DNA from: Paenibacillus catalpae
GTDB lineage: Bacteria > Bacillota > Bacilli > Paenibacillales > Paenibacillaceae
DNA: 64,000 bases
Direction of reading: 5' to 3'
Assembly (NCBI RefSeq): GCF_900112695.1
Contig: NZ_FOMT01000006.1
Coordinates: 548,148-612,147 of the forward strand
The position numbers and the translations under genes were made by a program. The notes beneath the pieces are model-generated. The model did not search any database, was not told the DNA's origin, and saw only the letters and a list, made by a program, of their open reading frames with translations. This document shows positions 24,388 through 33,525 of this stretch, in pieces (position 1 is the stretch's first letter; each line of letters opens with the position of its first letter).

Positions 24388-25495
24388 ATGATAGAACCAA
24401 ATGTGAAACAGGATTTGCGTGAAGTAGCAAAGCGTCTCCAAGAACTCAGGGGGTCTCTTTGACTTAGATCTGAAGCTGGAGCATATCGCAAACTTTGAGG
24501 AGAAGATGACTGCCCCTGATTTCTGGGATGATAATACGAAAGCGCAGGGCGTTATCTCGGAGATGAATGCGATTAAGTCGGTCGTTGAGCAATATGATCG
24601 GCTGTATGTGGAATCGGAAGATCTGCAGACGATGATGGAATTGGCGGAGGAAGAGAGCGACGAGTCGCTGGAAGCCGAGCTGATCGAAGGAATTGCGGCT
24701 CTTGTTGAGAAGGTTAACAGCTTCGAGCTGCAGCTCTTGCTTAACCAGCCCTATGATAAACTCAATGCTATTCTCGAGCTGCATCCAGGTGCTGGCGGCA
24801 CCGAGTCGCAGGACTGGGGGCAAATGCTGTACCGGATGTATACACGCTGGGCCGAGAAGCATGGCTTCAAGGTTGAAGTGCTTGATTACCAGGATGGCGA
24901 TGAAGCGGGCATTAAAAGCGTAACGATTGCGGTTAAAGGCTATAATGCCTACGGCTACCTGAAAGCAGAGAAAGGCGTTCACCGCCTCGTCCGTATCTCG
25001 CCGTTCGACTCCTCCGGCCGCAGACATACGTCCTTCGTATCCTGTGATGTAGTGCCAGAGATTACGGAAGATATTGAGGTGGAGATCCGTTCCGAGGATC
25101 TGAAGGTCGATACGTACCGCGCCAGCGGTGCCGGCGGCCAGCACGTAAACAAGACGGAATCCGCGATCCGGATTACGCATATTCCGTCGGGAATTGTCGT
25201 TGCCTGCCAACAGGAGCGTTCTCAGATTCAGAACCGCGAGCGTGCGATGAATATGCTCCGTTCGAAGCTCTACGAGCGCAAGATCGAAGAGCAGCAGAAG
25301 CATCTGGCCGAGATTCGCGGCGAGCAATCGGATATCGCATGGGGCAGCCAAATCCGTTCGTATGTTTTCCATCCGTACAGCATGGTGAAGGATCACCGGA
25401 CCTCGGTGGAGACAGGCAACGTTGGAGCCGTTATGGACGGCGACCTGGATGCTTTTATCGACGGCTATTTGCGCAATCAGATCCGCCACGACTAA
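24388..25495 (+). CDS. prfB: Peptide chain release factor 2 (programmed +1 frameshift)
   Basis: RF2, about 369 aa, joined from 24388-24459 and 24461-25495. The first frame gives 24 codons and stops at TGA 24460-24462. The site CTT-TGA-C, with the Shine-Dalgarno-like AGGGGG (24448-24453) just upstream, is the classic autoregulatory RF2 frameshift: low RF2 slows termination at UGA and promotes the shift. The second frame contains the SPF anticodon-like tripeptide (RISPFDSSGR) and the catalytic GGQ loop (SGAGGQHVNKTESA). Start ATG 24388 follows GAGGTGAAG. RF2 ends translation at UGA and UAA. Confidence 0.97.
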
Positions 25496-25527
25496 GATAT
25501 CAGCAAGTTCATATGCATAGCTTTGGG

Positions 25528-25569
25528 GAAGAGCTCCAACACTTATAAAGGTTGGAACTCTTCTTTTTT
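25528..25569 (+). terminator. Terminator of prfB
   Basis: GAAGAGCTCCAAC and GTTGGAACTCTTC pair over 13 positions with one mismatch, followed by a T-run. Confidence 0.9.
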
Positions 25570-25658
25570 GTGCAATCGGGGTTACATACGATGGAAGGTC
25601 ATGCGTACATGAATACATTTAGAAGAAGCAGACATACAGAGAGGCGGCATGGTCATCC

Positions 25659-26564
25659 ATGGACAGCAAGAGCAAGAATAACAGCAGGAAACACGCCAAG
25701 CGCAGCAGGCGCCCGGTTGGCAGGAAGGCAACTCCTGCAGATGTCATCTGGAGCTTTCTGCAGGTTATCATCGGTTCATTTGTAGTAGCACTCAGCTTTA
25801 ACCTTTTTCTCGCGCCGAACTCAATCGCGTCAGGCGGTGTGTCGGGTATATCCATCCTTGTTCATAAGACGCTGGGCATCACGCCCGCCTACACGCAATG
25901 GGCGCTTAACATTCCGCTGTTCCTGGCCGGGCTGTTCCTATTGGGCAAACGTTTTGCGTTAAAAACTCTCCTGGGCACCATTGTGCTTCCGCTATTCGTC
26001 CTGCTTACGGCAGATTGGTCGCCGCCAACCGACAATATGCTGCTGGCGGCCATTTACGGCGGTATCGGGGTTGGTATCGGACTTGGTATTGTGTTCCGCG
26101 GCAGGGGCTCCACGGGAGGACTCGATTTGGCTGCCCAGATTTTGCATCGGTATACCGGCATTCCGCTTGGACTTGCGGTAGCCTGCTTTGACGGCTGCGT
26201 GATCGCGGCGTCGGGTATTTTTATTACTCCGGAGGCGGCTTTATATGCACTGATCGGATTGTTCGCTACAAGCAAGACCATTGATATTATTCAAAGCGGT
26301 CTTCCGCTGTCGAAGGTTGCTTTTATTATCAGCGATCATGCCGACCTGCTTGTTGAGGCGATTCTGCATGACCTGGACCGCGGAGTAACAAGGCTGGATG
26401 CGCATGGCGGATACACCAACGAGAAGCGCCAAGTGCTGATGGTCGTCGTCGGGCAGATGGAGGCGGCCAAGCTGAAGCAGCTTGTGAGAGCGGTTGATCC
26501 GGGGGCCTTTGTCATAATCAGCAATACGGCGGAAGTCGTTGGACAGGGGTTCAAATCGGAATAA
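25659..26564 (+). CDS. YitT family membrane protein
   Basis: 301 aa. A basic cytoplasmic N-terminus (KNNSRKHAKRSRRPVGRK) is followed by about five membrane segments between residues 30 and 195, matching the DUF161/YitT_membrane region (FNLFLAPNSIASGGVSGISI and FRGRGSTGGLDLAAQIL). The C-terminal DUF2179 domain includes VTRLDAHGGYTNEKRQVLMV. Function of the family is unknown. ATG 25659 is preceded only by a weak GAGAGGCGG. It stands alone between terminators and the arginine operon. Confidence 0.85.
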   Translation: MDSKSKNNSRKHAKRSRRPVGRKATPADVIWSFLQVIIGSFVVALSFNLFLAPNSIASGGVSGISILVHKTLGITPAYTQWALNIPLFLAGLFLLGKRFALKTLLGTIVLPLFVLLTADWSPPTDNMLLAAIYGGIGVGIGLGIVFRGRGSTGGLDLAAQILHRYTGIPLGLAVACFDGCVIAASGIFITPEAALYALIGLFATSKTIDIIQSGLPLSKVAFIISDHADLLVEAILHDLDRGVTRLDAHGGYTNEKRQVLMVVVGQMEAAKLKQLVRAVDPGAFVIISNTAEVVGQGFKSE

Positions 26565-26592
26565 ATTGTACGGAAAATGACATCTTTTTTCA

Positions 26593-26621
26593 TTGTATTA
26601 ATATGAATACGACTGTATAAT
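26593..26621 (+). promoter_or_regulatory. Promoter and possible ArgR half-sites of the arg operon
   Basis: TTGTAT (26593-26598), 17 bp, TATAAT (26616-26621). TATGAAT (26602-26608) lies in the spacer and ATTCATG (26657-26663) downstream. TGAAT/ATTCA are ARG-box half-sites, so repression by an ArgR/AhrC protein is plausible but not proven. Confidence 0.55.
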
Positions 26622-26707
26622 AATACGAAACGACGTAATATTTCCATATGAACTTGATTCATGTAAAATATAGATTTAGATGATGATGCAGTGAGGGGAG
26701 AACGGAT

Positions 26708-27757
26708 ATGAGCGAGAAACTTAAGGTTGCAATAATCGGCTCTACCGGCTATGGCGGTATTGAGCTTATTCGTTTGTTGGCTTCCCACCCGTTGGTGGAG
26801 ATTACATCGGTTATTTCCTCGTCCAGCGCGGGTATGCCGATTGCAGAATGGTTCCCGCATTTGACGGATATTCAGACGGCTTTGCTGGATGATGTGGATC
26901 CGCAGGCCATCAAGGCAAAGGCTGATCTCGTCTTTACGGCAACTCCGGCTGGCGTAGCGGCAAAGCTTGCTCCGCAGCTTTTGGATGCCGGCCTTAAAGT
27001 CATTGATTTGTCCGGCGACTACCGTTTGCAGGATACCGCTTTATACGAGAAGTGGTATAAAAAAACACCGGCGGATGAGCATTACCTGAAGCAGGCTCTA
27101 TACGCTCTCCCCGAGATCAATGGTGACAAAGCTCAAGGCGCTTCGTTTATTTCGAATCCGGGCTGCTTCGTAACCTCCGCTCTGCTTGGTCTTGTTCCTG
27201 CCGTAAAGGCGGGCTGGATCGATCCGGCCTCGATTATTATCGACGCGAAGTCCGGTGTATCCGGCGCGGGACGCGGTGCAAGCCTCGGTACTCATTACTC
27301 CGAGCTGAATGAGAACTTTAAAGCCTATAAAGTAAACCAGCACCAGCACGTTCCGGAAATTGAGATGGTGCTCTCGGAAGCGGCAGGCCATGAGGTTGTG
27401 ACGACGTTCACGCCGCATCTGGTTCCGATGACTAGAGGCATCATGTCGACGATGTACGGGGCCGTGAAGGGTGAGCATACAACGGCTGATTTTATTGAAC
27501 TATATAAGCAATTCTATGAGGGCCGCCAATTCGTCCGTGTCCGCAAGGAAGGCGTTATGCCGATGACGAAGGAAGTTTGGGGCTCGAACTATTGCGATCT
27601 GGGCTTTAACTTGGATGCAAGAACAGGCCGCATAACGATTGTTTCGGTTATCGACAACCTGGTCAAAGGCGCGTCGGGACAAGCGATTCAGAACCTCAAT
27701 CTGATGATGGGCTGGGATGAAGGTCTGGGACTGCAGTTCGTACCGGTCTATCCGTGA
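26708..27757 (+). CDS. argC: N-acetyl-gamma-glutamyl-phosphate reductase
   Basis: 349 aa. It reduces N-acetylglutamyl-phosphate to the semialdehyde with NADPH, the third arginine step. The Rossmann start is VAIIGSTGYGGIELIRLLA. The catalytic cysteine is C153 in NPGCFVTSALLGL. The signature HQHVPEIE follows. Start ATG 26708 with GAGGGGAGA upstream. It is the first gene of argC-J-B-D, read from the promoter at about 26593. Confidence 0.97.
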   Translation: MSEKLKVAIIGSTGYGGIELIRLLASHPLVEITSVISSSSAGMPIAEWFPHLTDIQTALLDDVDPQAIKAKADLVFTATPAGVAAKLAPQLLDAGLKVIDLSGDYRLQDTALYEKWYKKTPADEHYLKQALYALPEINGDKAQGASFISNPGCFVTSALLGLVPAVKAGWIDPASIIIDAKSGVSGAGRGASLGTHYSELNENFKAYKVNQHQHVPEIEMVLSEAAGHEVVTTFTPHLVPMTRGIMSTMYGAVKGEHTTADFIELYKQFYEGRQFVRVRKEGVMPMTKEVWGSNYCDLGFNLDARTGRITIVSVIDNLVKGASGQAIQNLNLMMGWDEGLGLQFVPVYP

Positions 27758-27829
27758 GAAATGCCATTATACTTATTAAATTTTCAATAAAGCAATTATT
27801 CGTACAAGGTGAAGGGGATACGAGGAGAA

Positions 27830-29071
27830 ATGGGACAGGTGCAAGCTAGAGCGCTGTATTCGGTCGTCTCGGACGGATCGATTACGACTCCTAAAGGATT
27901 CAGAGCCGGTGGTCTCCACTGCGGCCTGAAAAAAACAACACGTTATGATCTTGGAGCGATCGTATGCGAGGTGCCGGCTGCTGCTGCGGGCGTCTACACA
28001 ACGAATGTATTCCAGGCGGCGCCAATCAAGGTAACGCGTGAGAGCATTGAATCGGACGGTTTTCTGCGTGCGGTCATCGTAAACAGCGGTAATGCTAATG
28101 CGGTAACAGGCAAGCAAGGCGAAGAGGATGCTTACGAAATGCGTTCGCGCTTTGCCGAGTCTATTGGCGTGTCCGCAGATCAAGTTGCGGTAGCTTCGAC
28201 CGGTGTGATCGGCGAGAACCTGAAGATGGATAAGGTACGCTCCGGCATCGATGCGCTTCCGGCTCAATTGCAGTCGGACCGTCATGCATCGGAAGGCTTC
28301 TGCCAGGCAATCCTGACCACTGACCTTGTACAAAAAATGGTATGCGTCTCGGTTGAAATCGACGGCCAGACCGTACATATCGCCGGCGCGGCCAAAGGCT
28401 CCGGCATGATTCATCCGAACATGGCCACTATGCTCGGCTTTGTGACAACGGATGCGGCAATCGGCAGCGATGCGCTTCAGGCGCTGCTTCGCGAAGCAAC
28501 TAACTATACGTTTAATATGATTACGGTTGACGGCGATACAAGCACGAATGACATGCTTGTAGCGATGGCAAGCGGCCTTGCGGGCAACAGCGAGCTTACG
28601 CCGGAGCATGAAGGCTGGGCAGCCTTCTCGGCAGGACTCCGCCATGTATGCGAGGTGCTGGCGAAAGCAATCGCCCGTGACGGCGAAGGCGCAACAAAGC
28701 TGGTTGAAGTGCAGGTGCACGGCGCAGTGAGCGACGATGCAGCTAACGCAATCGCGAAGACGGTCATTGGCTCTTCCCTTGTGAAGTCCGCCGTATTTGG
28801 CGCAGATGCGAACTGGGGTCGGATTATTGCGGCCGTTGGCCGTGCAGGCCAGCCGGTTAACCCGGATACGGTAGACGTTCGGATCGGTGATATCGTGACA
28901 CTGGAGCAATCCCGTCCGGTTGCGTTTGACGAAGACGCCGCGCTGGAATACTTGAAGGGCGATACGGTTGTGATCCGCGTCGACCTGCATATGGACAATG
29001 GCACGGCAACGGCTTGGGGCTGTGACCTGACTTATGATTATGTCCGCATTAATGCGGCATATCGTACGTAA
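27830..29071 (+). CDS. argJ: Bifunctional ornithine acetyltransferase/N-acetylglutamate synthase
   Basis: About 413 aa from ATG 27830. ArgJ recycles the acetyl group from N-acetylornithine to glutamate, and may also use acetyl-CoA. The self-cleavage motif MATMLGFVTTDA is present; Thr200 becomes the N-terminal nucleophile of the beta chain after autoproteolysis. The end YDYVRINAAYRT is typical. An in-frame GTG at 27809 would add seven residues; I prefer the ATG because the family usually starts near here, although GAGGAG is close to it. It lies 72 bp after argC. Confidence 0.95.
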   Translation: MGQVQARALYSVVSDGSITTPKGFRAGGLHCGLKKTTRYDLGAIVCEVPAAAAGVYTTNVFQAAPIKVTRESIESDGFLRAVIVNSGNANAVTGKQGEEDAYEMRSRFAESIGVSADQVAVASTGVIGENLKMDKVRSGIDALPAQLQSDRHASEGFCQAILTTDLVQKMVCVSVEIDGQTVHIAGAAKGSGMIHPNMATMLGFVTTDAAIGSDALQALLREATNYTFNMITVDGDTSTNDMLVAMASGLAGNSELTPEHEGWAAFSAGLRHVCEVLAKAIARDGEGATKLVEVQVHGAVSDDAANAIAKTVIGSSLVKSAVFGADANWGRIIAAVGRAGQPVNPDTVDVRIGDIVTLEQSRPVAFDEDAALEYLKGDTVVIRVDLHMDNGTATAWGCDLTYDYVRINAAYRT

Positions 29072-29098
29072 CGCTAGGGCAGAGGGGAACGGATTCAC

Positions 29099-29887
29099 AT
29101 GGCACAACGTTTTGTAATGAAATGCGGCGGAAGCACGCTGGCGGCGCTTCCCGATTCTTTCTTCGGCGAGCTGCGCGAGCTGCAGCAGTCCGGCGTTCAT
29201 CCGGTCATCGTCCACGGCGGCGGTCCGGCCATCTCCGAGACGCTGACGAAGCTTGGCATTGAGACGGAATTCGTAAGCGGTTTGCGCAAGACGAATGAGG
29301 CTGTGCTCGACGTAGTCGAAATGGTGCTGGCGGGCCGAATTAATAAAGAAATTGTTCGTAAAATCCAGACAAACGGGGCGAAAGCACTTGGCTTGTCCGG
29401 TGTAGACGGCTTGCTGATTCAGGCGAAGCCGGTCGCAAATGCAGCGGAAATCGGCTTTGTCGGCGATGTAACCGATGTAAATGCGGAAGTGATTGAAGGC
29501 GTTATGACCATGGGCTATATGCCGGTTATCGCGCCAATCGGAATCGACGCAAGCGGTCAGCGTTATAACATTAACGCCGATACGGCGGCTGGTGCTGTCG
29601 CTTCCCATCTTGGTGTCGAGCAGATGATTGTCGTAACAGACGTGCCCGGCATTATGCGCACGGTAGACGGCGAGAAGCGGGTGCTCCCAACGGTCACTGT
29701 GGCTGAGATTGAAGAGATGATTGCCAGCGGTGAGATTTACGGCGGCATGATTCCGAAAGTGCGCGCAGCCGTACAGTGCATTCAAGGACGCGTGCGCGAA
29801 GTTGTTATCGTGAGCGGCGAAGTGCCGGGCGTATTAACCAATGCGGTACGTGAAGGCGGCGTTGGTACACGGATCGTACAGGAGTAG
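29099..29887 (+). CDS. argB: Acetylglutamate kinase
   Basis: 262-aa amino-acid kinase that phosphorylates N-acetylglutamate. ATP-binding KCGGST near the start, VIVHGGGPAI (about residue 38) and the NINADTAAGAVA segment are as expected. Length is typical of the short, arginine-insensitive form, which lacks the N-terminal helix of the feedback-inhibited enzymes, so transcriptional control is the likelier brake (inference). ATG 29099 follows GAGGGGA. argD starts 19 nt after its stop. Confidence 0.95.
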   Translation: MAQRFVMKCGGSTLAALPDSFFGELRELQQSGVHPVIVHGGGPAISETLTKLGIETEFVSGLRKTNEAVLDVVEMVLAGRINKEIVRKIQTNGAKALGLSGVDGLLIQAKPVANAAEIGFVGDVTDVNAEVIEGVMTMGYMPVIAPIGIDASGQRYNINADTAAGAVASHLGVEQMIVVTDVPGIMRTVDGEKRVLPTVTVAEIEEMIASGEIYGGMIPKVRAAVQCIQGRVREVVIVSGEVPGVLTNAVREGGVGTRIVQE

Positions 29888-29906
29888 AGAGAGGCGGTTA
29901 TAGTCG

Positions 29907-31106
29907 ATGAGTGACACGAAAGTAGCGGCAGCACCTGAGCAATCCTTGCTGCCAACGTACGCGAGATATCCAATTGCACTTGTGAAAGGCGAAGGAAGCT
30001 GGCTTTGGGATGACAAAGGCAATAAATATCTGGATTTCATGAGCGGCATTGCCGTTACGAATCTCGGCCATGCACCGCGCCAAGTGAAAGAAGCTCTTAT
30101 TAAGCAGCTTGATGAGCTGTGGCATGTCTCGAACCTGTTCCGGATTCCGAACCAGGAAGAGGCGGCACACCTTATTACCTCCAATAGCAGCGGCGATGCC
30201 GTATTCTTCTGCAATTCCGGTGCGGAGGCGAATGAAGCAGCCATCAAGATGGCGCGCCGTTACCAGCAGAAGGTGCGAAGCAACGGACGTTATGAGATTA
30301 TTACGTTTGCCCAATCCTTCCATGGCCGTACGCTGGCAACCTTGACAGCTACTGGGCAAGAGAAGGTGAAGGAAGGCTTTGCGCCTTTGCCGGAAGGATT
30401 CAAATACATTCCTTATAACGATATCGAAGCTTTGAAAGCGGCGATCTCGGATAAAACAGCTGCAGTAATGCTCGAGATGATTCAAGCCGAGGGCGGTATT
30501 TATCCGGCTGACCCGGCATTCGTGCAAGAAATGGTTCAGCTTTGCGAAGAGAACGGCATACTGATCATCGTGGATGAAATCCAGACGGGCATGGGCCGTA
30601 CGGGCAAGCTGTTCGCGTATGAGCATTACGGCATTGAACCGGATATTTTCACATTGGCAAAAGGTCTTGGAAGCGGGTTCCCGGTTGGCGCGGCGGTTGC
30701 GAAGGATAAGCTTCGCGAAGCATTTGGCCCCGGCAGCCACGGATCAACGTTTGGCGGTACGCCAATTGCGACTGCAGCGGTGAAGGCGACAATCGAGACC
30801 ATTGTTGGCGAACGTTTGCCGGAGCGTGCGGCGGAGATGGGCGCTTACTTGATGGATGAACTGAACAAGCATCTGGCAGGTCATTCGTTCGTGAAGGAAG
30901 TACGCGGTCAAGGTCTGATCGTGGGCATCGAATGCGCTGAGCCGATTGCACAAGTACTGACGGAAGCGCAAGAGCAAGGCTTGCTCGTTATTTCCGCGGG
31001 ACCTAATGTTGTTCGCCTCCTGCCAAACCTTCTGGTGACGAAGGAAGAAGTAGATCAGGCGGTATCAATTCTGACGCAATTGTTGTCTAATGCGGTTAAA
31101 GTTTAA
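29907..31106 (+). CDS. argD: Acetylornithine aminotransferase
   Basis: 399-aa PLP-dependent class III transaminase. It converts N-acetylglutamate semialdehyde to N-acetylornithine. PLP-binding residues include the Lys252 Schiff base in FTLAKGLGSGFPVGA, with NSGAEANEAAIKMAR and VDEIQTGMGRTGK upstream. ATG 29907 lies after GAGAGGCGG. A gap of about 100 bp with inverted repeats separates it from argF. Confidence 0.96.
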   Translation: MSDTKVAAAPEQSLLPTYARYPIALVKGEGSWLWDDKGNKYLDFMSGIAVTNLGHAPRQVKEALIKQLDELWHVSNLFRIPNQEEAAHLITSNSSGDAVFFCNSGAEANEAAIKMARRYQQKVRSNGRYEIITFAQSFHGRTLATLTATGQEKVKEGFAPLPEGFKYIPYNDIEALKAAISDKTAAVMLEMIQAEGGIYPADPAFVQEMVQLCEENGILIIVDEIQTGMGRTGKLFAYEHYGIEPDIFTLAKGLGSGFPVGAAVAKDKLREAFGPGSHGSTFGGTPIATAAVKATIETIVGERLPERAAEMGAYLMDELNKHLAGHSFVKEVRGQGLIVGIECAEPIAQVLTEAQEQGLLVISAGPNVVRLLPNLLVTKEEVDQAVSILTQLLSNAVKV

Positions 31107-31120
31107 TGGCTTGAAATAAA

Positions 31121-31151
31121 TTCATAAGCTTATGCTTTCGAAGTATGAATC
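31121..31151 (+). promoter_or_regulatory. Inverted repeat before argF
   Basis: ATTCATA (31121-31127) and TATGAAT (31145-31151) are perfect inverted arms 17 bp apart, and another ATTCATT lies near 31187. They resemble ARG-box half-sites and may mark a second regulated promoter for argFGH. No strong -35/-10 pair was seen. Confidence 0.45.
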
Positions 31152-31207
31152 ATCACGATGACAGATCGCGGTCATTTTGGTGATAATTCATTGCAGGAGG
31201 TATCACG

Positions 31208-32164
31208 ATGGTAGATACAGTAAAGGAAGATTTGGCGGCTAGCTTGAAGGGTAGGGATTTCCTTATGCTTCTGGATTACACGCCGGAGGAAATCAGATAT
31301 TTGATCGATCTTGCGATTGATTTGAAGAAGAAGCAAAAAGCCGGTGAGGTTTATCAGCCGCTCAAGGGCAAGACGCTTGGTATGATTTTTGAAAAATCGT
31401 CCACTCGTACCCGCGTATCGTTCGAAGTTGGTATCTACCAGCTGGGCGGCCAAGGGCTGTTCCTGAGCGGTAATGACCTGCAAATCGGCCGCGGTGAACC
31501 GATTCTTGACACGGCACAAGTACTGTCGCGTTACCTCGACGGTATCATGATCCGTACATTCGCACACCGCAACGTGGTAGAGCTTGCGCGCGGAGCAACG
31601 ATCCCGGTTATTAACGGCCTTACAGATATGTCTCATCCATGCCAGGCACTGGCGGATTACCAGACTATCCTCGAGCATAAAGGACGCCTTGAAGGGTTGA
31701 AGCTCGCTTACATCGGCGACGGCAATAACGTTGTTCACTCCCTCATGATGGGCGCTGCTAAGCTCGGCGTTGATATTTCCATCGCTACACCTGAAGGTTA
31801 TGATCCTGATCCGGATCTTGTTAAGCAGTCGATTGACAATGCGAAAGAAACCGGCGCGCGGATCCATCTGTGCCGTGATCCGAAGGAAGCAATCGCGAAT
31901 GCGGATGTGGTCTATTCCGACGTTTGGGCAAGCATGGGTCAAGAAGCGGAGCAGAAGGAGCGCGAGCTTGCTTTCGCGAACTATCAAGTGAACGAAGCTT
32001 TGGCGAAATACGCGAAGAAGGATTACCTGTTCATGCACTGTTTGCCTGCTCACCGCGGGGAAGAAGTAAGCGAAGGCGTTATCGACGGTCCGAACTCGAT
32101 TATTTTCGATCAGGCAGAGAACCGTTTGCACGCGCAAAAAGCGATTATGGCAGCAATCATGTAG
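31208..32164 (+). CDS. argF: Ornithine carbamoyltransferase
   Basis: 318 aa. It makes citrulline from ornithine and carbamoyl phosphate. The carbamoyl-phosphate motif KSSTRTRVSFE, the MSHPCQALAD loop and the ornithine-binding FMHCLPAHRGEEV are intact. ATG 31208 follows GCAGGAGG. It heads argF-argG-argH and has its own leader, which carries possible ArgR sites. Carbamoyl phosphate synthase genes are not in this window. Confidence 0.96.
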   Translation: MVDTVKEDLAASLKGRDFLMLLDYTPEEIRYLIDLAIDLKKKQKAGEVYQPLKGKTLGMIFEKSSTRTRVSFEVGIYQLGGQGLFLSGNDLQIGRGEPILDTAQVLSRYLDGIMIRTFAHRNVVELARGATIPVINGLTDMSHPCQALADYQTILEHKGRLEGLKLAYIGDGNNVVHSLMMGAAKLGVDISIATPEGYDPDPDLVKQSIDNAKETGARIHLCRDPKEAIANADVVYSDVWASMGQEAEQKERELAFANYQVNEALAKYAKKDYLFMHCLPAHRGEEVSEGVIDGPNSIIFDQAENRLHAQKAIMAAIM

Positions 32165-32209
32165 CATGAGACTTGTTTTTAATAAATTAAAGGGGTGCTA
32201 GGAGAAATT

Positions 32210-33445
32210 ATGGCGAAGGAAAAAATTGTACTGGCCTATTCCGGCGGTCTGGATACGTCCATCATCTTGAAATGGCTGAAAGAAACGTATGACGCAGAAA
32301 TCATCGCTTTCACGGCGGATATCGGTCAAAAAGAAGAGCTCGACGGCCTTGAAGCCAAAGCTCTGGCAACTGGCGCATCGAAGGTTTATATCGATGACCT
32401 GCGCGCTGAGTTCGCGAGTGATTTTATTTTCCCAATGTTCCAGGCGGCAGCGCTGTATGAAGGCCAATACCTGCTCGGCACATCGATCGCACGTCCTCTG
32501 ATTGCGAAACGTATGGTGGAGATCGCCCGCGCAGAGGGAGCTACGATGATCGCTCACGGCGCAACAGGCAAAGGCAATGACCAAGTGCGTTTCGAGCTGG
32601 GCGTGGCTGCTCTTGCTCCGGACATCAAAGTAATCGCGCCATGGCGTGAAGAGCGCTTCCGGGAAGAGTTCCCGGGCCGCGCGGAGATGATCGCTTTTGC
32701 CGAGAAGCATGGCATTCCGGTTACGGCTTCGGCTTCCAAGCCTTACTCGACAGACCGCAACCTGCTGCATATCAGCTTTGAGTCCGGCATGCTTGAGGAT
32801 CCTTGGTTTGATCCTAGCGCCGAGTCGAACGAAGAGATGTACGTGCTGAGCGTGTCTCCGGAGAAAGCTCCGGACCAAGCGGAATACGTTGAGTTGACTT
32901 TTGAAGCTGGCGACTGCATCGCAATTAACGGTGAGAAGCTGAGCCCGCTTGGCGTTATGGATAAATTGAACGAACTGGGCGGCAAGCATGGCATCGGCCG
33001 CGTAGACATGGTAGAGAACCGCTTCGTTGGCATGAAGAGCCGCGGCGTGTACGAGACACCGGGCGGCACAATCCTGTTCACGGCACACCGCAAGATGGAA
33101 TCGCTCACGATGGACCGCGAAGTGATGAACCTTCGTGATTCCCTCATTTCGAAATATGCGCAACTCGTATACAACGGCTTCTGGTTCGCACCTGAGCGCC
33201 TTGCGCTGCAAACCCTTGTTGCCGAGTCGCAAAAGAACGTAACGGGCGTTGTTCGCCTGAAGCTGTACAAAGGCAATGTCATCGGCGCTGGTGTGAAGAG
33301 CCCGGTAAGCTTGTACAACCCGGATATCGCAACAATGGAAGCAGATCCTTCGCAAGCATACGATCAAGGCGATGCTACTGGCTTCATCCGCCTGAACGCG
33401 CTTCGTCTGAAAGTATCGTCCGGCGTAGAACAAAGCAAGAAATAA
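32210..33445 (+). CDS. argG: Argininosuccinate synthase
   Basis: About 411 aa from ATG 32210. It joins citrulline and aspartate using ATP. The PP-loop motif AYSGGLDTSI starts at residue 8, and IAHGATGKGNDQVRFE is diagnostic. I prefer ATG 32210, with AGGAGA just upstream, over the in-frame GTG at 32195, which would place the RBS inside the gene. It lies 45 bp after argF and 80 bp before argH. Confidence 0.96.
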   Translation: MAKEKIVLAYSGGLDTSIILKWLKETYDAEIIAFTADIGQKEELDGLEAKALATGASKVYIDDLRAEFASDFIFPMFQAAALYEGQYLLGTSIARPLIAKRMVEIARAEGATMIAHGATGKGNDQVRFELGVAALAPDIKVIAPWREERFREEFPGRAEMIAFAEKHGIPVTASASKPYSTDRNLLHISFESGMLEDPWFDPSAESNEEMYVLSVSPEKAPDQAEYVELTFEAGDCIAINGEKLSPLGVMDKLNELGGKHGIGRVDMVENRFVGMKSRGVYETPGGTILFTAHRKMESLTMDREVMNLRDSLISKYAQLVYNGFWFAPERLALQTLVAESQKNVTGVVRLKLYKGNVIGAGVKSPVSLYNPDIATMEADPSQAYDQGDATGFIRLNALRLKVSSGVEQSKK

Positions 33446-33525
33446 ATTGAACCGAATACTCATCAAGGCCGTTATGTGCGTTGCATCTAGCGGCCTTTAT
33501 GGCAATTCGGGAGGGAGTGTAACGA

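Noticed and set aside
27776..29785. Long minus-strand reading frame (669 aa) across argJ-argB
   Set aside because: Antisense shadow of two well-supported enzymes; composition is Cys/His/Arg-rich and it has no domain or RBS.
32198..33466. Minus-strand frame of 422 aa across argG
   Set aside because: Antisense shadow of an intact argininosuccinate synthase.
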